Shown: positions 51,085 to 58,664 of the stretch, piece after piece
Numbering within the stretch: the stretch's first letter is position 1
Layout: each line of letters starts with the position of its first letter
Source of the DNA: JAHEEL01 sp963836085
Lineage (GTDB): Bacteria > Actinomycetota > Acidimicrobiia > Spongiisociales > UBA5794
Reading direction: 5' to 3'
Length of the DNA stretch: 64,000 nucleotides
Assembly (NCBI GenBank): GCA_963836085.1
Contig: CAWIHT010000018.1
Location: 1-64,000 of the forward strand
Made by a program: the position numbers and the translations under genes
Notes under the pieces: model-generated
The model's database searches: none
What the model was told of the DNA's origin: nothing
Seen by the model: the letters and a program-made list of their open reading frames with translations, nothing else

Positions 51085-53790
51085 TCAACGCGTCCAGGGG
51101 TCGCCGACGTCCGGGTCGATCCCCGTCCGTACGATGGCCTCGCGCACGACGCTCGGATCGATCCGCTGGTCGCGGGCGAGTGCCGACAACGTGGCTACGA
51201 CGACATGGTTGGCGTCGGTCTCGAAGAACTCACGGAGGGACTCTCGTGTGTCACTGCGCCCGTAGCCGTCCGTCCCGAGGGAGGAGTACGCCCGGGGGAC
51301 CCAGCGCGAGATCTGATCCGGAACGGTCCGCATGTAGTCGGTCACGGCGATCACCGGACCGAGCGTGCCTTCGAGTTGGCGTGTGACGAACGGGACCCTG
51401 GGACCCTCACCCGGGTGGAGGTAGTTCCAGCGGTCAACCGACATCGCTTCCTCGCGCAACCGCTTGTACGAGGTTGCACTCCACAATTCGGCTCCGACGC
51501 CGTACTCCTCGGCAAGGATCGTCTGCGCCTCACGGGCGGCGGCATGCGACGGACCGGAGAACAGGATCGTCGCGCGGTACTTCGTGCCCATCGGCGCCGC
51601 GGCCCACTTGTAGAGACCGTCGATGATTCCCGGGTCGGATCCCTCCGGCTTGGGGGGCTGCACGTAGTTCTCGTTGTACAACGTCAGGTAGTAGTAGACG
51701 TCCTCATTGTCGACGTACATCCGCTTGAGACCGTGTTCGATGATCGTTGCGATCTCGTACGCGAACGCCGGGTCGTACGCCTCGCACGCCGGGATGACCG
51801 AGGCGAGCACGTGGCTATGGCCGTCCTGGTGCTGGAGGCCCTCGCCGAGCAGCGTGGTCCGGCCCGACGTCGCGCCGAGGAGGAAGCCGCGAGCTCGCGA
51901 ATCGGACGCCGCCCACAAGAGGTCGCCGACCCGCTGGAATCCGAACATGGAGTAGTACGTGTAGAACGGAACCATCGGAACGCCGCGCGTGGCGTATGAG
52001 GTTCCTGCGGCGATCCAACTCGCCGTTGACCCTGCCTCGGTGATGCCCTGCTCGAGGATTTGGCCGGACTGCGACTCCTTGTACGACAGGATCAGGCTGT
52101 GGTCGACCGGTTCATAGAGCTGGCCCTGCGATGCGTAGATCTTCAGTTCCTTGAACAGTGCGTCCATGCCGAACGTACGACCCTCATCCGGGATGATCGG
52201 CACAACGCGCTGCCCGAACTTCTCGTCGCGGGCCAGGCTCCGCAGAAGCCGGGTGAAGACCGAGGTGGTCGAGGCTTCAGCGTCGCCAGATCCGCCGTCG
52301 AAGTCGGCGAACACGTCATGGCTCGGCATCTCGATCGGTGTACGAATCTCGAGCGTGCGGCTCGGCACCGGGCCGTTGAGCGCGGCACGTCGCTCGATCA
52401 GATAGCGATACTCCGGTGAGTCGACCGGCGGCCGGTAGTACGGCGGGTGGTCGAGTTCGAGAGCCTCGTCCGGAATCTCTTCGTTCAGCGACAACAAGTC
52501 ACGCAAACCGACGAGTTGGTCGCCTGTGAGGTTCTTGACGGAGTGCGTCGCGTTCCTGCCCTGGACCTGGGGCCCGAGCGTCCATCCCTTGATCGTCTTC
52601 GCGAGGATGACGGTCGGCGCGCCCTTCATCTCGGTCGCCTTCTTGTAGGCCGCATAGATCTTGCGGTAGTCGAGACCGCCACGGCGCAGCGCCCACAAGT
52701 CGTCGTCGGTCATGTCCCTGACCATTTCACCGAGTCGCGGATCGGGTCCGAAGAAGTGCTCGCGGACGTACGCGCCAGACTCAGCCTTGTACCGCTGGAA
52801 CTCACCATCGACCGTCGTGTTCATCTTGTCGACGAGGACGCCCTCGGTGTCGCGGTCGAGGAGGGGATCCCATCCGGAACCCCAGATCACCTTGATGACG
52901 TTCCAACCCGCACCACGGAACATCGCTTCGAGTTCCTGGATGATCTTGCCGTTGCCGCGCACCGGACCGTCGAGGCGCTGCAGGTTGCAGTTGATGACCC
53001 AAGTCAGGTTGTCGAGCTTCTCGCGACCGGCGAGCGAGATCGAGCCGAGCGTCTCGGGTTCGTCGGTCTCACCGTCGCCGAGGAATGACCACACCCGCGA
53101 GTTGGAGGTGTTGTCGAGGCCGCGGTTCTCGAGGTACTTGAGGAACTGGGCGTGGTAGATCGAGTTGATCGGTCCGAGCCCCATGGACACTGTGGGGTAC
53201 TCCCAGAAGTCGGGCATGAGACGGGGATGGGGGTAGCTCGATAGGCCGGGTTCGCCGATCTCACGGCGGAATCGATCGAGGTCGTTCTCGTCCAGGCGGC
53301 CTTCGAGGAAGGCGCGGGCGTACACGCCTGGTGCCGCGTGGCCCTGGAAGTAGATGTGGTCGCCGGGTTGTCCGTCGGCGGTGCCACGGAAGAAGTGGTT
53401 GTAGGCAACTTCGTAGAGCGTTGCCGATGAGGCGAACGTCGATAGGTGGCCGCCGATGCCGGGCGCGGCGCGGTTGGCCCGGATGACCATGACGGCTGCG
53501 TTCCAGCGGATGAAGCGCCGGATGCGCTTCTCGAGTTGGGCGTCACCGGGGAACGGCGGCTCTTCCTCGGGCGGAATCGTGTTGACGTAGGGCGTCGAGA
53601 CCGCTCCGGGCACCGCAATGTGGTTCCGGGTCGCTTCCTGGAGCAGGCGCGCAACCAGATATTGGGCGCGGCTCGGCCCATCGGTCGCAACCACCGAGTC
53701 GAAGGCATCGAGCCATTCCGCCGTCTCGGTGGGGTCGGTGTCGGGTCGCGGTCCGGTGTATCCGTCAATGAAGGTGGGTGGTTCGCTCAT
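51085..53790 (-). CDS. aceE: pyruvate dehydrogenase E1 component, homodimeric type
   Basis: At 901 residues it matches the single-chain E1 of E. coli and actinobacteria. The thiamine-diphosphate/Mg motif is FLGDGETDEPE (near 235) followed by NCNLQRLDGPVRGNGKIIQE, and the central ATAGRTTLLGEGLQHQDGHS region (here SGRTTLLGEG) is present near 645. It decarboxylates pyruvate and passes acetyl to an E2 lipoyl enzyme encoded elsewhere. No aceF or lpd is adjacent. The ribosome-binding site is weak. The gene lies upstream of a family 2 repeat cluster. Confidence 0.95.
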   Translation of the reverse strand: MSEPPTFIDGYTGPRPDTDPTETAEWLDAFDSVVATDGPSRAQYLVARLLQEATRNHIAVPGAVSTPYVNTIPPEEEPPFPGDAQLEKRIRRFIRWNAAVMVIRANRAAPGIGGHLSTFASSATLYEVAYNHFFRGTADGQPGDHIYFQGHAAPGVYARAFLEGRLDENDLDRFRREIGEPGLSSYPHPRLMPDFWEYPTVSMGLGPINSIYHAQFLKYLENRGLDNTSNSRVWSFLGDGETDEPETLGSISLAGREKLDNLTWVINCNLQRLDGPVRGNGKIIQELEAMFRGAGWNVIKVIWGSGWDPLLDRDTEGVLVDKMNTTVDGEFQRYKAESGAYVREHFFGPDPRLGEMVRDMTDDDLWALRRGGLDYRKIYAAYKKATEMKGAPTVILAKTIKGWTLGPQVQGRNATHSVKNLTGDQLVGLRDLLSLNEEIPDEALELDHPPYYRPPVDSPEYRYLIERRAALNGPVPSRTLEIRTPIEMPSHDVFADFDGGSGDAEASTTSVFTRLLRSLARDEKFGQRVVPIIPDEGRTFGMDALFKELKIYASQGQLYEPVDHSLILSYKESQSGQILEQGITEAGSTASWIAAGTSYATRGVPMVPFYTYYSMFGFQRVGDLLWAASDSRARGFLLGATSGRTTLLGEGLQHQDGHSHVLASVIPACEAYDPAFAYEIATIIEHGLKRMYVDNEDVYYYLTLYNENYVQPPKPEGSDPGIIDGLYKWAAAPMGTKYRATILFSGPSHAAAREAQTILAEEYGVGAELWSATSYKRLREEAMSVDRWNYLHPGEGPRVPFVTRQLEGTLGPVIAVTDYMRTVPDQISRWVPRAYSSLGTDGYGRSDTRESLREFFETDANHVVVATLSALARDQRIDPSVVREAIVRTGIDPDVGDPWTR

Positions 53791-53881
53791 ACCTATGACT
53801 CGTGTGTGTACAGACCCCTGAGCGTACCGAGTCGCGGGTTGTTGAGCGACTGGTATCGGTTCAGCCGCCAGCCTTCCAGGT

Positions 53882-54012
53882 ATTCCTCCCCTTCAGGGGG
53901 AGGTGTCGCCCTCTGGGCGACGCAGGCGGTCTCTGCTTTGCTTCGAGATCGAGAGACCCCTTCCGTCAGCGCCCTGGGGGGCGCTGCCACCTTCCCCTGA
54001 GGGGAAGGAATT
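53882..54012 (+). repeat. family 2 structured repeat, copy 4
   Basis: Complete five-hairpin element in the orientation of copy 1, starting ATTCCTCCCC and ending GGGGAAGGAATT. It is followed by a 60-base spacer (TCGAAGCGGCTCGCGGTTGT onward) that recurs exactly after copy 5, so copies 4 to 6 form a direct tandem array of about 190-bp units. Confidence 0.88.
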
Positions 54013-54088
54013 CGAAGCGGCTCGCGGTTGTGTCTTGCCTGCCTCTCGCTGCTCGTCGATCTCCTCCCTCCGATTCCTCCCCTTCAGG

Positions 54089-55178
54089 TGTTCTGTCGCG
54101 GTGTGTTGCGACATGTGCATCAGCGGTGCAGCCTTGTTGGTGGTGTCGTAAGCCATAACAAGGAGCACCGCTGATGAGTGTCCATGATGGTCATGTCGAG
54201 TATCGGATGCGTCTGGTTGCCGTGATCGAGGCGTCGGGGAACAAGCGTGCGGCGTGTGCGGCGGCTGGGATCCATCCGTCGTCGTTCTATCGGTGGCGGA
54301 GACAGCCCGGCCCGGCCGTGCGGCGTGTGTCGTGGGCCGAGCAGCGTCTTGTTGAACGGATCGTCGCCACAGCGTTGGCGTATCCGTCTGCGGGACCGGT
54401 CACGGTCGCGGATCATCTCGCCGATAGTGGCGTGTCCGTGTCGGCGTCGAAGGTATGGAGGACCCTGGTCAAGCATCGTCTGAACACCAAGACGTTGCGA
54501 TACGCCCTGTTGAGACAGCACCGGGCCCCCGCATCGATCAAGGTCGCAGCCCAACGCGACCGATACGTCGGCCGCCTCGACGCCAACCAACCCGGTGACC
54601 TCGTCCAGTTCGACTGTTTCCACGTCGGATCGTTCAAAGAGACGCGTCTCGGCGCCGGGAAACAACACACCGGCCAGATCTGGCAATACACCGCCATCGA
54701 CGTCGCATCGTCATGGCTGTGGGCCGAACTCCACGCCACCCGACACAACCCCACCGGTGCACTCACGTCACAACTCGCCCACCGCGTCGCCAACGACCTC
54801 ACCACATTCGGATGGGACTGGCACGCTGCAACGACCGACAACGGCAACGAATACCGAGCCCAACTGTTCCGTGACACCCTCGAAGGCCTCGGCGTTGAGC
54901 ACCGATACATCAAAGCCGGCCGACCCCAAACCAACGGGAAAGTCGAACGGGTCCAACGCACCCTCCTCGAAGAGCTCTACCAACCCGCCCTCCTTGGATA
55001 CACCGAACCATCCATCACCGGCCTCCGCAAAGACCTCACCAACTACATCACCTGGTACAACCACACCCGCAAACACCACGGACGCTGGAACCAAGGACAA
55101 CCACCCGCCACAATCATGACCCCCAACCCCAAACTCCACCCATGAACCCCACCCGTCGCACAATCGCGAAACAGGACA
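54089..55178 (+). mobile_element. IS481-family insertion sequence
   Basis: A 1090-bp element. The left end TGTTCTGTCGCGGTGTG and the complement of the right end, TGTCCTGTTTCGCGATTGTG, form imperfect terminal inverted repeats beginning TGT. The flanks CTTCAGG at 54082-54088 and 55179-55185 are a 7-bp target duplication. It carries one transposase gene and lies inside a family 2 repeat, proving the repeat predates the insertion. Confidence 0.9.
54174..55145 (+). CDS. IS481-family transposase
   Basis: The 323-residue protein has an N-terminal helix-turn-helix (RMRLVAVIEASGNKRAACAA, GIHPSSFYRWRRQ) and a DDE integrase core. The three acidic residues are in DLVQFDCFHVGSF, TTDNGNEYRA and GKVERVQRTLLEE (within GRPQTNGKVERV). 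The frame is uninterrupted, so the element may be active. No second copy occurs in the window. Confidence 0.93.
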   Translation: MSVHDGHVEYRMRLVAVIEASGNKRAACAAAGIHPSSFYRWRRQPGPAVRRVSWAEQRLVERIVATALAYPSAGPVTVADHLADSGVSVSASKVWRTLVKHRLNTKTLRYALLRQHRAPASIKVAAQRDRYVGRLDANQPGDLVQFDCFHVGSFKETRLGAGKQHTGQIWQYTAIDVASSWLWAELHATRHNPTGALTSQLAHRVANDLTTFGWDWHAATTDNGNEYRAQLFRDTLEGLGVEHRYIKAGRPQTNGKVERVQRTLLEELYQPALLGYTEPSITGLRKDLTNYITWYNHTRKHHGRWNQGQPPATIMTPNPKLHP

Positions 55179-55360
55179 CTTCAGGGGGAGGTGTCGCCCT
55201 CTGGGCGACGGAGGGGGTCTCTGCTTTGCTTCGAGAATCGAGAGACCCCTTCCGTCAGCGCCCTGGGGGGCGCTGCCACCTTCCCCTGAGGGGAAGGAAT
55301 TCGAAGCGGCTCGCGGTTGTGTCTTGCCTGCCTCTCGCTGCTCGTCGATCTCCTCCCTCC

Positions 55361-55509
55361 GATTCCTCCCCTTCAGGGGGAGGTGTCGCCCTCTGGGCGA
55401 CGGAGGGGGTCTCCACCTCTCCACGAACTCGAGAGACCCCTTCCGTCAGCGCCCTGGGGGCGCTGCCACCTTCCCCTGAGGGGAAGGAATTGAAGAAGGG
55501 GAAGGAATA
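55361..55509 (+). repeat. family 2 structured repeat, copy 6, with short tail
   Basis: An intact five-hairpin element (55361-55491) with a different central loop (CCACCTCTCCACGAA region) and then a GAAGAAGGGGAAGGAATAG tail like the one after copy 1. It ends 30 bases before the DUF4395 gene. The stretch 55146-55538 holds only the IS end and these repeats. Confidence 0.88.
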
Positions 55510-55538
55510 GAGACGACGCGCTTCTCGTTGGCTGTGCA

Positions 55539-56036
55539 ATGAAGCGAGGGCTGTTTCGGTATCCGGATCTTGTCAACGAGAACGCTTCCCGGATGATTGC
55601 GGGTGGCGTCGTTGTAGTCGTCGCGGTCTACCTCTTGACCGGGAGCGGACTCGTGCTCGCTGCGCTCGCCTACGGATTCGTGGCCCGGGTTCTCACAGGG
55701 CCGACGCTGTCCCCGCTGGCGCAACTGGTGAATCGGGTGGTTGTCCCGCTGCTCGATGTGCCGGTCCGGCCAGTTCCCGGTCCTCCCAAGCGGTTTGCCC
55801 AGGGGATCGGGGCCGTCCTGTCGGTGAGCGGCCTTGCCGCGCACCTGGCGGGTCTCGACCCGCTGGCGTTCGTTCTTGTCGCGGCGATCGGCGTGGCGGC
55901 GACGCTCGAATCGGCTTTCGCGTTCTGCATCGGCTGCCGGATCTTCGCCGTGCTCATGACGGTCGGCCTGATCCCGCAGTCGGTCTGCGAAGCATGCAAT
56001 GACCTGTCCGTCGCGCGGTCGAGCGCCGGCGCGTAG
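55539..56036 (+). CDS. DUF4395 membrane protein
   Basis: A 165-residue membrane protein with four or so helices: MIAGGVVVVVAVYLLTGSGL near 20, and ESAFAFCIGCRIFAVLM near 125. The conserved FCIGC motif is typical of DUF4395, a family often linked with thiol/sulfur-transfer or redox genes. Its function is not known. It is convergent with metX. Confidence 0.85.
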   Translation: MKRGLFRYPDLVNENASRMIAGGVVVVVAVYLLTGSGLVLAALAYGFVARVLTGPTLSPLAQLVNRVVVPLLDVPVRPVPGPPKRFAQGIGAVLSVSGLAAHLAGLDPLAFVLVAAIGVAATLESAFAFCIGCRIFAVLMTVGLIPQSVCEACNDLSVARSSAGA

Positions 56037-56062
56037 ACGTCGTTGTGGATCGCTCGATGGTC

Positions 56063-57112
56063 CTAGCTGCCGGTGTATACGTGCGCTCTGACCGTCTCGG
56101 TCCTCTCCAGCCAGGCGACGATGAGTTCGTTGAGATGGTCGGTCTCGATGAGGAACGCGTCGTGTCCCTGAGGCTTGTCGAGCAGCGCGAACTCCGCGTT
56201 CCCAAGCGATTGGGCGAGCGCCTCACCTTCTGAGGACGGATACAGCACGTCAGACGCGATTCCGACGACCAGTGCGGGCGTCTTCACGTGCCGCAGCACC
56301 GCTTCAGTCGGCCCGCGTCCGCGGCTGAGGTCGTAGGTGTCCATGGCTGCGAGCAACGTCAGGTAGGTGTTCGCGTCGAATCGGTCGACGAGTTTCGAAC
56401 CCTGGTGGCGGAGATACGACTGGACGGCGAATCCATCTTCTTCGTCCTCCACCCGTCCGAAGCGGCTGGCGAAGTTCTCGGGACTGCGATAGGTGCACAT
56501 GGCGATCATCCGTGCCGTCGCGAGTCCATTGTCCGGACCCCGGCCTTTGCGATAGTTGCCACCACGGAACCACGGATCGTTCACAATCGCGTGCCGCTGC
56601 GCTTCCGACAGGCCGAGTGCCCACGGAGACTGGGCGGCTCCAATGCCGATCGGAACGATCGCATCGACCCGCTCCGGGTACATGAGCGCCCACTCGAGCG
56701 TCTGCATTCCTCCCATCGACCCGCCGATCACCAGTCGGAGGCGCTCGACGCCGATATGGTCGAGGAGCAGCGCCTGAAGGCGGACCATGTCTCTGACGGA
56801 GATGTCAGGGAACTCCGGTCCGTATGGTGCGAGGCGTCCCGGTTGGAGGCTCGTTGGCCCCGTCGTCCCGGAACAACCACCGAGTACGTTCGCCGCCACG
56901 ATGTAGTCGTGCGACGGATCGAAGACCTTCCCGTCGCCGAAGAGTCCGTCCCACCAGTCGTCGGCGTCGGCCGAACCGGTGAGCGCGTGGCAGATCAGTG
57001 TTGCCTCGGTCTGTGGCTCTCCCCACGTGCGGTAGGCCACCCTGACGCCGTCGAGTTCCCCACCGCCCTCGAGTGGGAAGATCCCCGGAAGGTCGATGAA
57101 CCCGGTGGTCAT
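56063..57112 (-). CDS. metX: homoserine O-acetyltransferase
   Basis: An alpha/beta-hydrolase-fold acyltransferase of 349 residues. The nucleophile Ser is in VIGGSMGGMQTLEW (near 142) and the Asp and His of the triad in GIASDVLYP and GHDAF near the end. NVLGGCSGTTGP near 95 is a MetX signature. It makes O-acetylhomoserine for the metY enzyme. The start overlaps the metY stop by ATGA. Confidence 0.94.
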   Translation of the reverse strand: MTTGFIDLPGIFPLEGGGELDGVRVAYRTWGEPQTEATLICHALTGSADADDWWDGLFGDGKVFDPSHDYIVAANVLGGCSGTTGPTSLQPGRLAPYGPEFPDISVRDMVRLQALLLDHIGVERLRLVIGGSMGGMQTLEWALMYPERVDAIVPIGIGAAQSPWALGLSEAQRHAIVNDPWFRGGNYRKGRGPDNGLATARMIAMCTYRSPENFASRFGRVEDEEDGFAVQSYLRHQGSKLVDRFDANTYLTLLAAMDTYDLSRGRGPTEAVLRHVKTPALVVGIASDVLYPSSEGEALAQSLGNAEFALLDKPQGHDAFLIETDHLNELIVAWLERTETVRAHVYTGS

Positions 57113-58425
57113 GCGGCCGCCTCGTCGAATCCGGCCCGAGCGAAGGCGGTGGCGAAGTCGGCAATGATGTCATCGATGTGCTCGATGCCGACCGAGACCC
57201 GGATCAGGTCGTCGGTGACGCCCGCCGATTCCTGCTCCACGGCGTCGAGTTGCTGATGTGTCGTCGATGCCGGATGGATCACGAGCGTCTTCGCGTCGCC
57301 CACGTTGGCAAGGTGGGACGCCAGCTCAACCGAGTTGATGAACCGCTCGGCGGCCTGTGGCCCTCCCCTGATACCGAAGGACAAGACTGATCCGAAGCCG
57401 TTCGTGAGGAGCCGTTTCGCCGCTGCGTGGTCCGGATGGTCTTCAAGCCCCGGGTAGTTCACCCACTCGACGAGGGGCTGGTCGTTGAGCCATGTCGCGA
57501 GTTCAAGCGCGTTGTCGACATGACGCTGGACCCTCAGCGAGAGCGTCTCGACGCCCTGGAGGAGCAGGAATGCATTGAAGGGGCTCAGGCACGCTCCGAT
57601 GTCGCGGAGTCCTTCAACCCGAGCCCGAATCGCGAAGGCGATGTTGCCGAATGGCCCGTCGGGCCCGAACGTCTCCGCGAACTTCAGGCCGTGATAGCCC
57701 GGCGCCGGTTCCGTGAACGTGGGGAACCGCCCGTTGGACCAATTGAAATTGCCTGAGTCGACAATGATGCCACCGATCGACGTGCCGTGTCCGCCGATCC
57801 ACTTCGTTGCCGAGGCCACCACGATGTCGGCGCCGTGGTCGATGGGCCGGCAGAGGTAGCCGGCGGCACCGAACGTATTGTCGACGACCAGAGGTACGCC
57901 TGCCTCGTGGGCGACCCGTGCCAGTTCCGGGAGGTCGGCGACGTTGAACCGAGGATTCCCGATCGACTCGACGTAGAGGGCTTTGGTGTTGTCGTCGATG
58001 CGTGCGGCAAAGTCCTCCGGGTCGTCACCCTCGACGAACCGGACCTCGATGCCGATGCGATCGAACGTCACCTTGAACTGGTTGTACGTGCCGCCGTAGA
58101 GGTATGACGTCGAGACGATGTTGTCGCCCGCCTCGGCGAGGGTCGTCAAGGCGGTGAATTGAGCGGCCTGACCACTCGATGTCGCAACCGCCGCGACGCC
58201 ACCCTCGAGGGCTGCGATTCGCTTCTCGAACACATCGGTCGTTGGATTCTGGATCCGCGTGTAGATGTTGCCGAACTCCTCGAGCGCAAAGAGTTTCGCT
58301 CCGTGCTCCGAGTCGTCGAACGTGTAGGACGTCGTCTGGTAGATCGGAACCGCCCGTGCGTTGGTGCCGGGTGCCGGCTCCTGCCCTGCGTGGACTTGCA
58401 GGGTCTCGTATCGATAGTCGCTCAT
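57109..58425 (-). CDS. metY: O-acetylhomoserine sulfhydrylase
   Basis: A Cys/Met-metabolism PLP enzyme of 438 residues that makes homocysteine from O-acetylhomoserine and sulfide. It starts YRYETLQVHAGQEPAP with the usual PIYQTTSYTFDDSEHGAKLF, and ATSSGQAAQ near 85. The Schiff-base lysine is in VASATKWIGGHG near 205. The ATG at 58425 follows GGGAGGG. A Met-rich leader ORF, an intrinsic terminator and a stem that would mask this ribosome-binding site precede it, so it is probably repressed when methionine is plentiful. Confidence 0.95.
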   Translation of the reverse strand: MSDYRYETLQVHAGQEPAPGTNARAVPIYQTTSYTFDDSEHGAKLFALEEFGNIYTRIQNPTTDVFEKRIAALEGGVAAVATSSGQAAQFTALTTLAEAGDNIVSTSYLYGGTYNQFKVTFDRIGIEVRFVEGDDPEDFAARIDDNTKALYVESIGNPRFNVADLPELARVAHEAGVPLVVDNTFGAAGYLCRPIDHGADIVVASATKWIGGHGTSIGGIIVDSGNFNWSNGRFPTFTEPAPGYHGLKFAETFGPDGPFGNIAFAIRARVEGLRDIGACLSPFNAFLLLQGVETLSLRVQRHVDNALELATWLNDQPLVEWVNYPGLEDHPDHAAAKRLLTNGFGSVLSFGIRGGPQAAERFINSVELASHLANVGDAKTLVIHPASTTHQQLDAVEQESAGVTDDLIRVSVGIEHIDDIIADFATAFARAGFDEAAA

Positions 58426-58428
58426 GTT

Positions 58429-58467
58429 CCCTCCCTGGGATTGGTGGTGGTGGCCGGTTCGGGAGGG
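58429..58467 (-). promoter_or_regulatory. stem that would sequester the metY Shine-Dalgarno
   Basis: On the minus strand CCCTCCC (58467-58461) is the exact complement of the metY Shine-Dalgarno GGGAGGG (58435-58429), with a 25-nt loop. If formed, it would hide the ribosome-binding site four bases before the start. It adds a possible second, translational layer of control. Confidence 0.55.
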
Positions 58468-58472
58468 TCGTT

Positions 58473-58508
58473 CAACGAAAACGATCCGCCCCGTTGCCGG
58501 TGCGGATC
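58473..58508 (-). terminator. intrinsic terminator in the metY leader (attenuator)
   Basis: On the minus strand GATCCGCACCG (58508-58498) pairs with CGGGGCGGATC (58493-58483) around a GCAA tetraloop, an 11-bp stem with one A-G mismatch, followed by GTTTTCGTTG. It lies 28 nt after the leader-peptide stop. Part of its 5' arm can instead pair with 58548-58557 inside the leader ORF. Confidence 0.78.
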
Positions 58509-58535
58509 CTTCGTTGGTTCGGTTGTTTGTCGGTG

Positions 58536-58604
58536 CTACGCGACGACTCCACACGGCTTCATATGTGCCATGGGCATCATCATGGTGGTGCGTGCAGCGG
58601 TCAT
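58536..58604 (-). CDS. Met-rich leader peptide upstream of metY-metX
   Basis: A 22-residue ORF, ATG at 58604 and TAG at 58538-58536. Six residues are Met, five of them clustered in codons 8-15 (TTMMMPMAHMK). It has no Shine-Dalgarno. A TTGACA/TACTTT promoter would start transcription at or a few bases before the ATG, so it would be translated leaderless or nearly so. A terminator and metY follow. Codons 16-19 (AAG CCG TGT GGA) can pair with the terminator's 5' arm. Stalling on scarce Met-tRNA would leave that pairing free; a ribosome reaching the stop would disrupt it. This is the classical attenuation layout; the mechanism itself is inferred. Confidence 0.72.
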   Translation of the reverse strand: MTAARTTMMMPMAHMKPCGVVA

Positions 58605-58613
58605 TGCTGAGCG

Positions 58614-58643
58614 AAAGTAGTGCTGCCGCTGTGCGTCTGTCAA
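58614..58643 (-). promoter_or_regulatory. promoter of the metY leader transcript
   Basis: On the minus strand TTGACA (58643-58638) is followed after 18 bp by TACTTT (58619-58614). The leader ATG begins 9 bases further. The consensus -35 and the absence of a Shine-Dalgarno support a leaderless or near-leaderless start. Confidence 0.6.
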
Positions 58644-58664
58644 GGCTTCCCGGTCGAGTTCGCC

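Larger units (their letters stand above)
54073..55301 (+). repeat. family 2 structured repeat, copy 5, split by the IS element
   Basis: The first 16 bases (54073-54088, ATTCCTCCCCTTCAGG region) are separated from the remainder (55179-55301) by the insertion sequence. Removing the IS and one CTTCAGG restores an intact element like copies 4 and 6. Confidence 0.88.

Noticed and set aside
53882..55509. repeat array considered as a CRISPR
   Set aside because: Units are about 190 bp with identical spacers, the repeats are 130-bp multi-hairpins, and there are no cas genes; this is tandem duplication.
58426..58643. SAM riboswitch upstream of metY
   Set aside because: I could not find the expected SAM-aptamer junction or kink-turn; a Met-rich ORF with terminator accounts for the region better. 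An Rfam covariance search would settle it.
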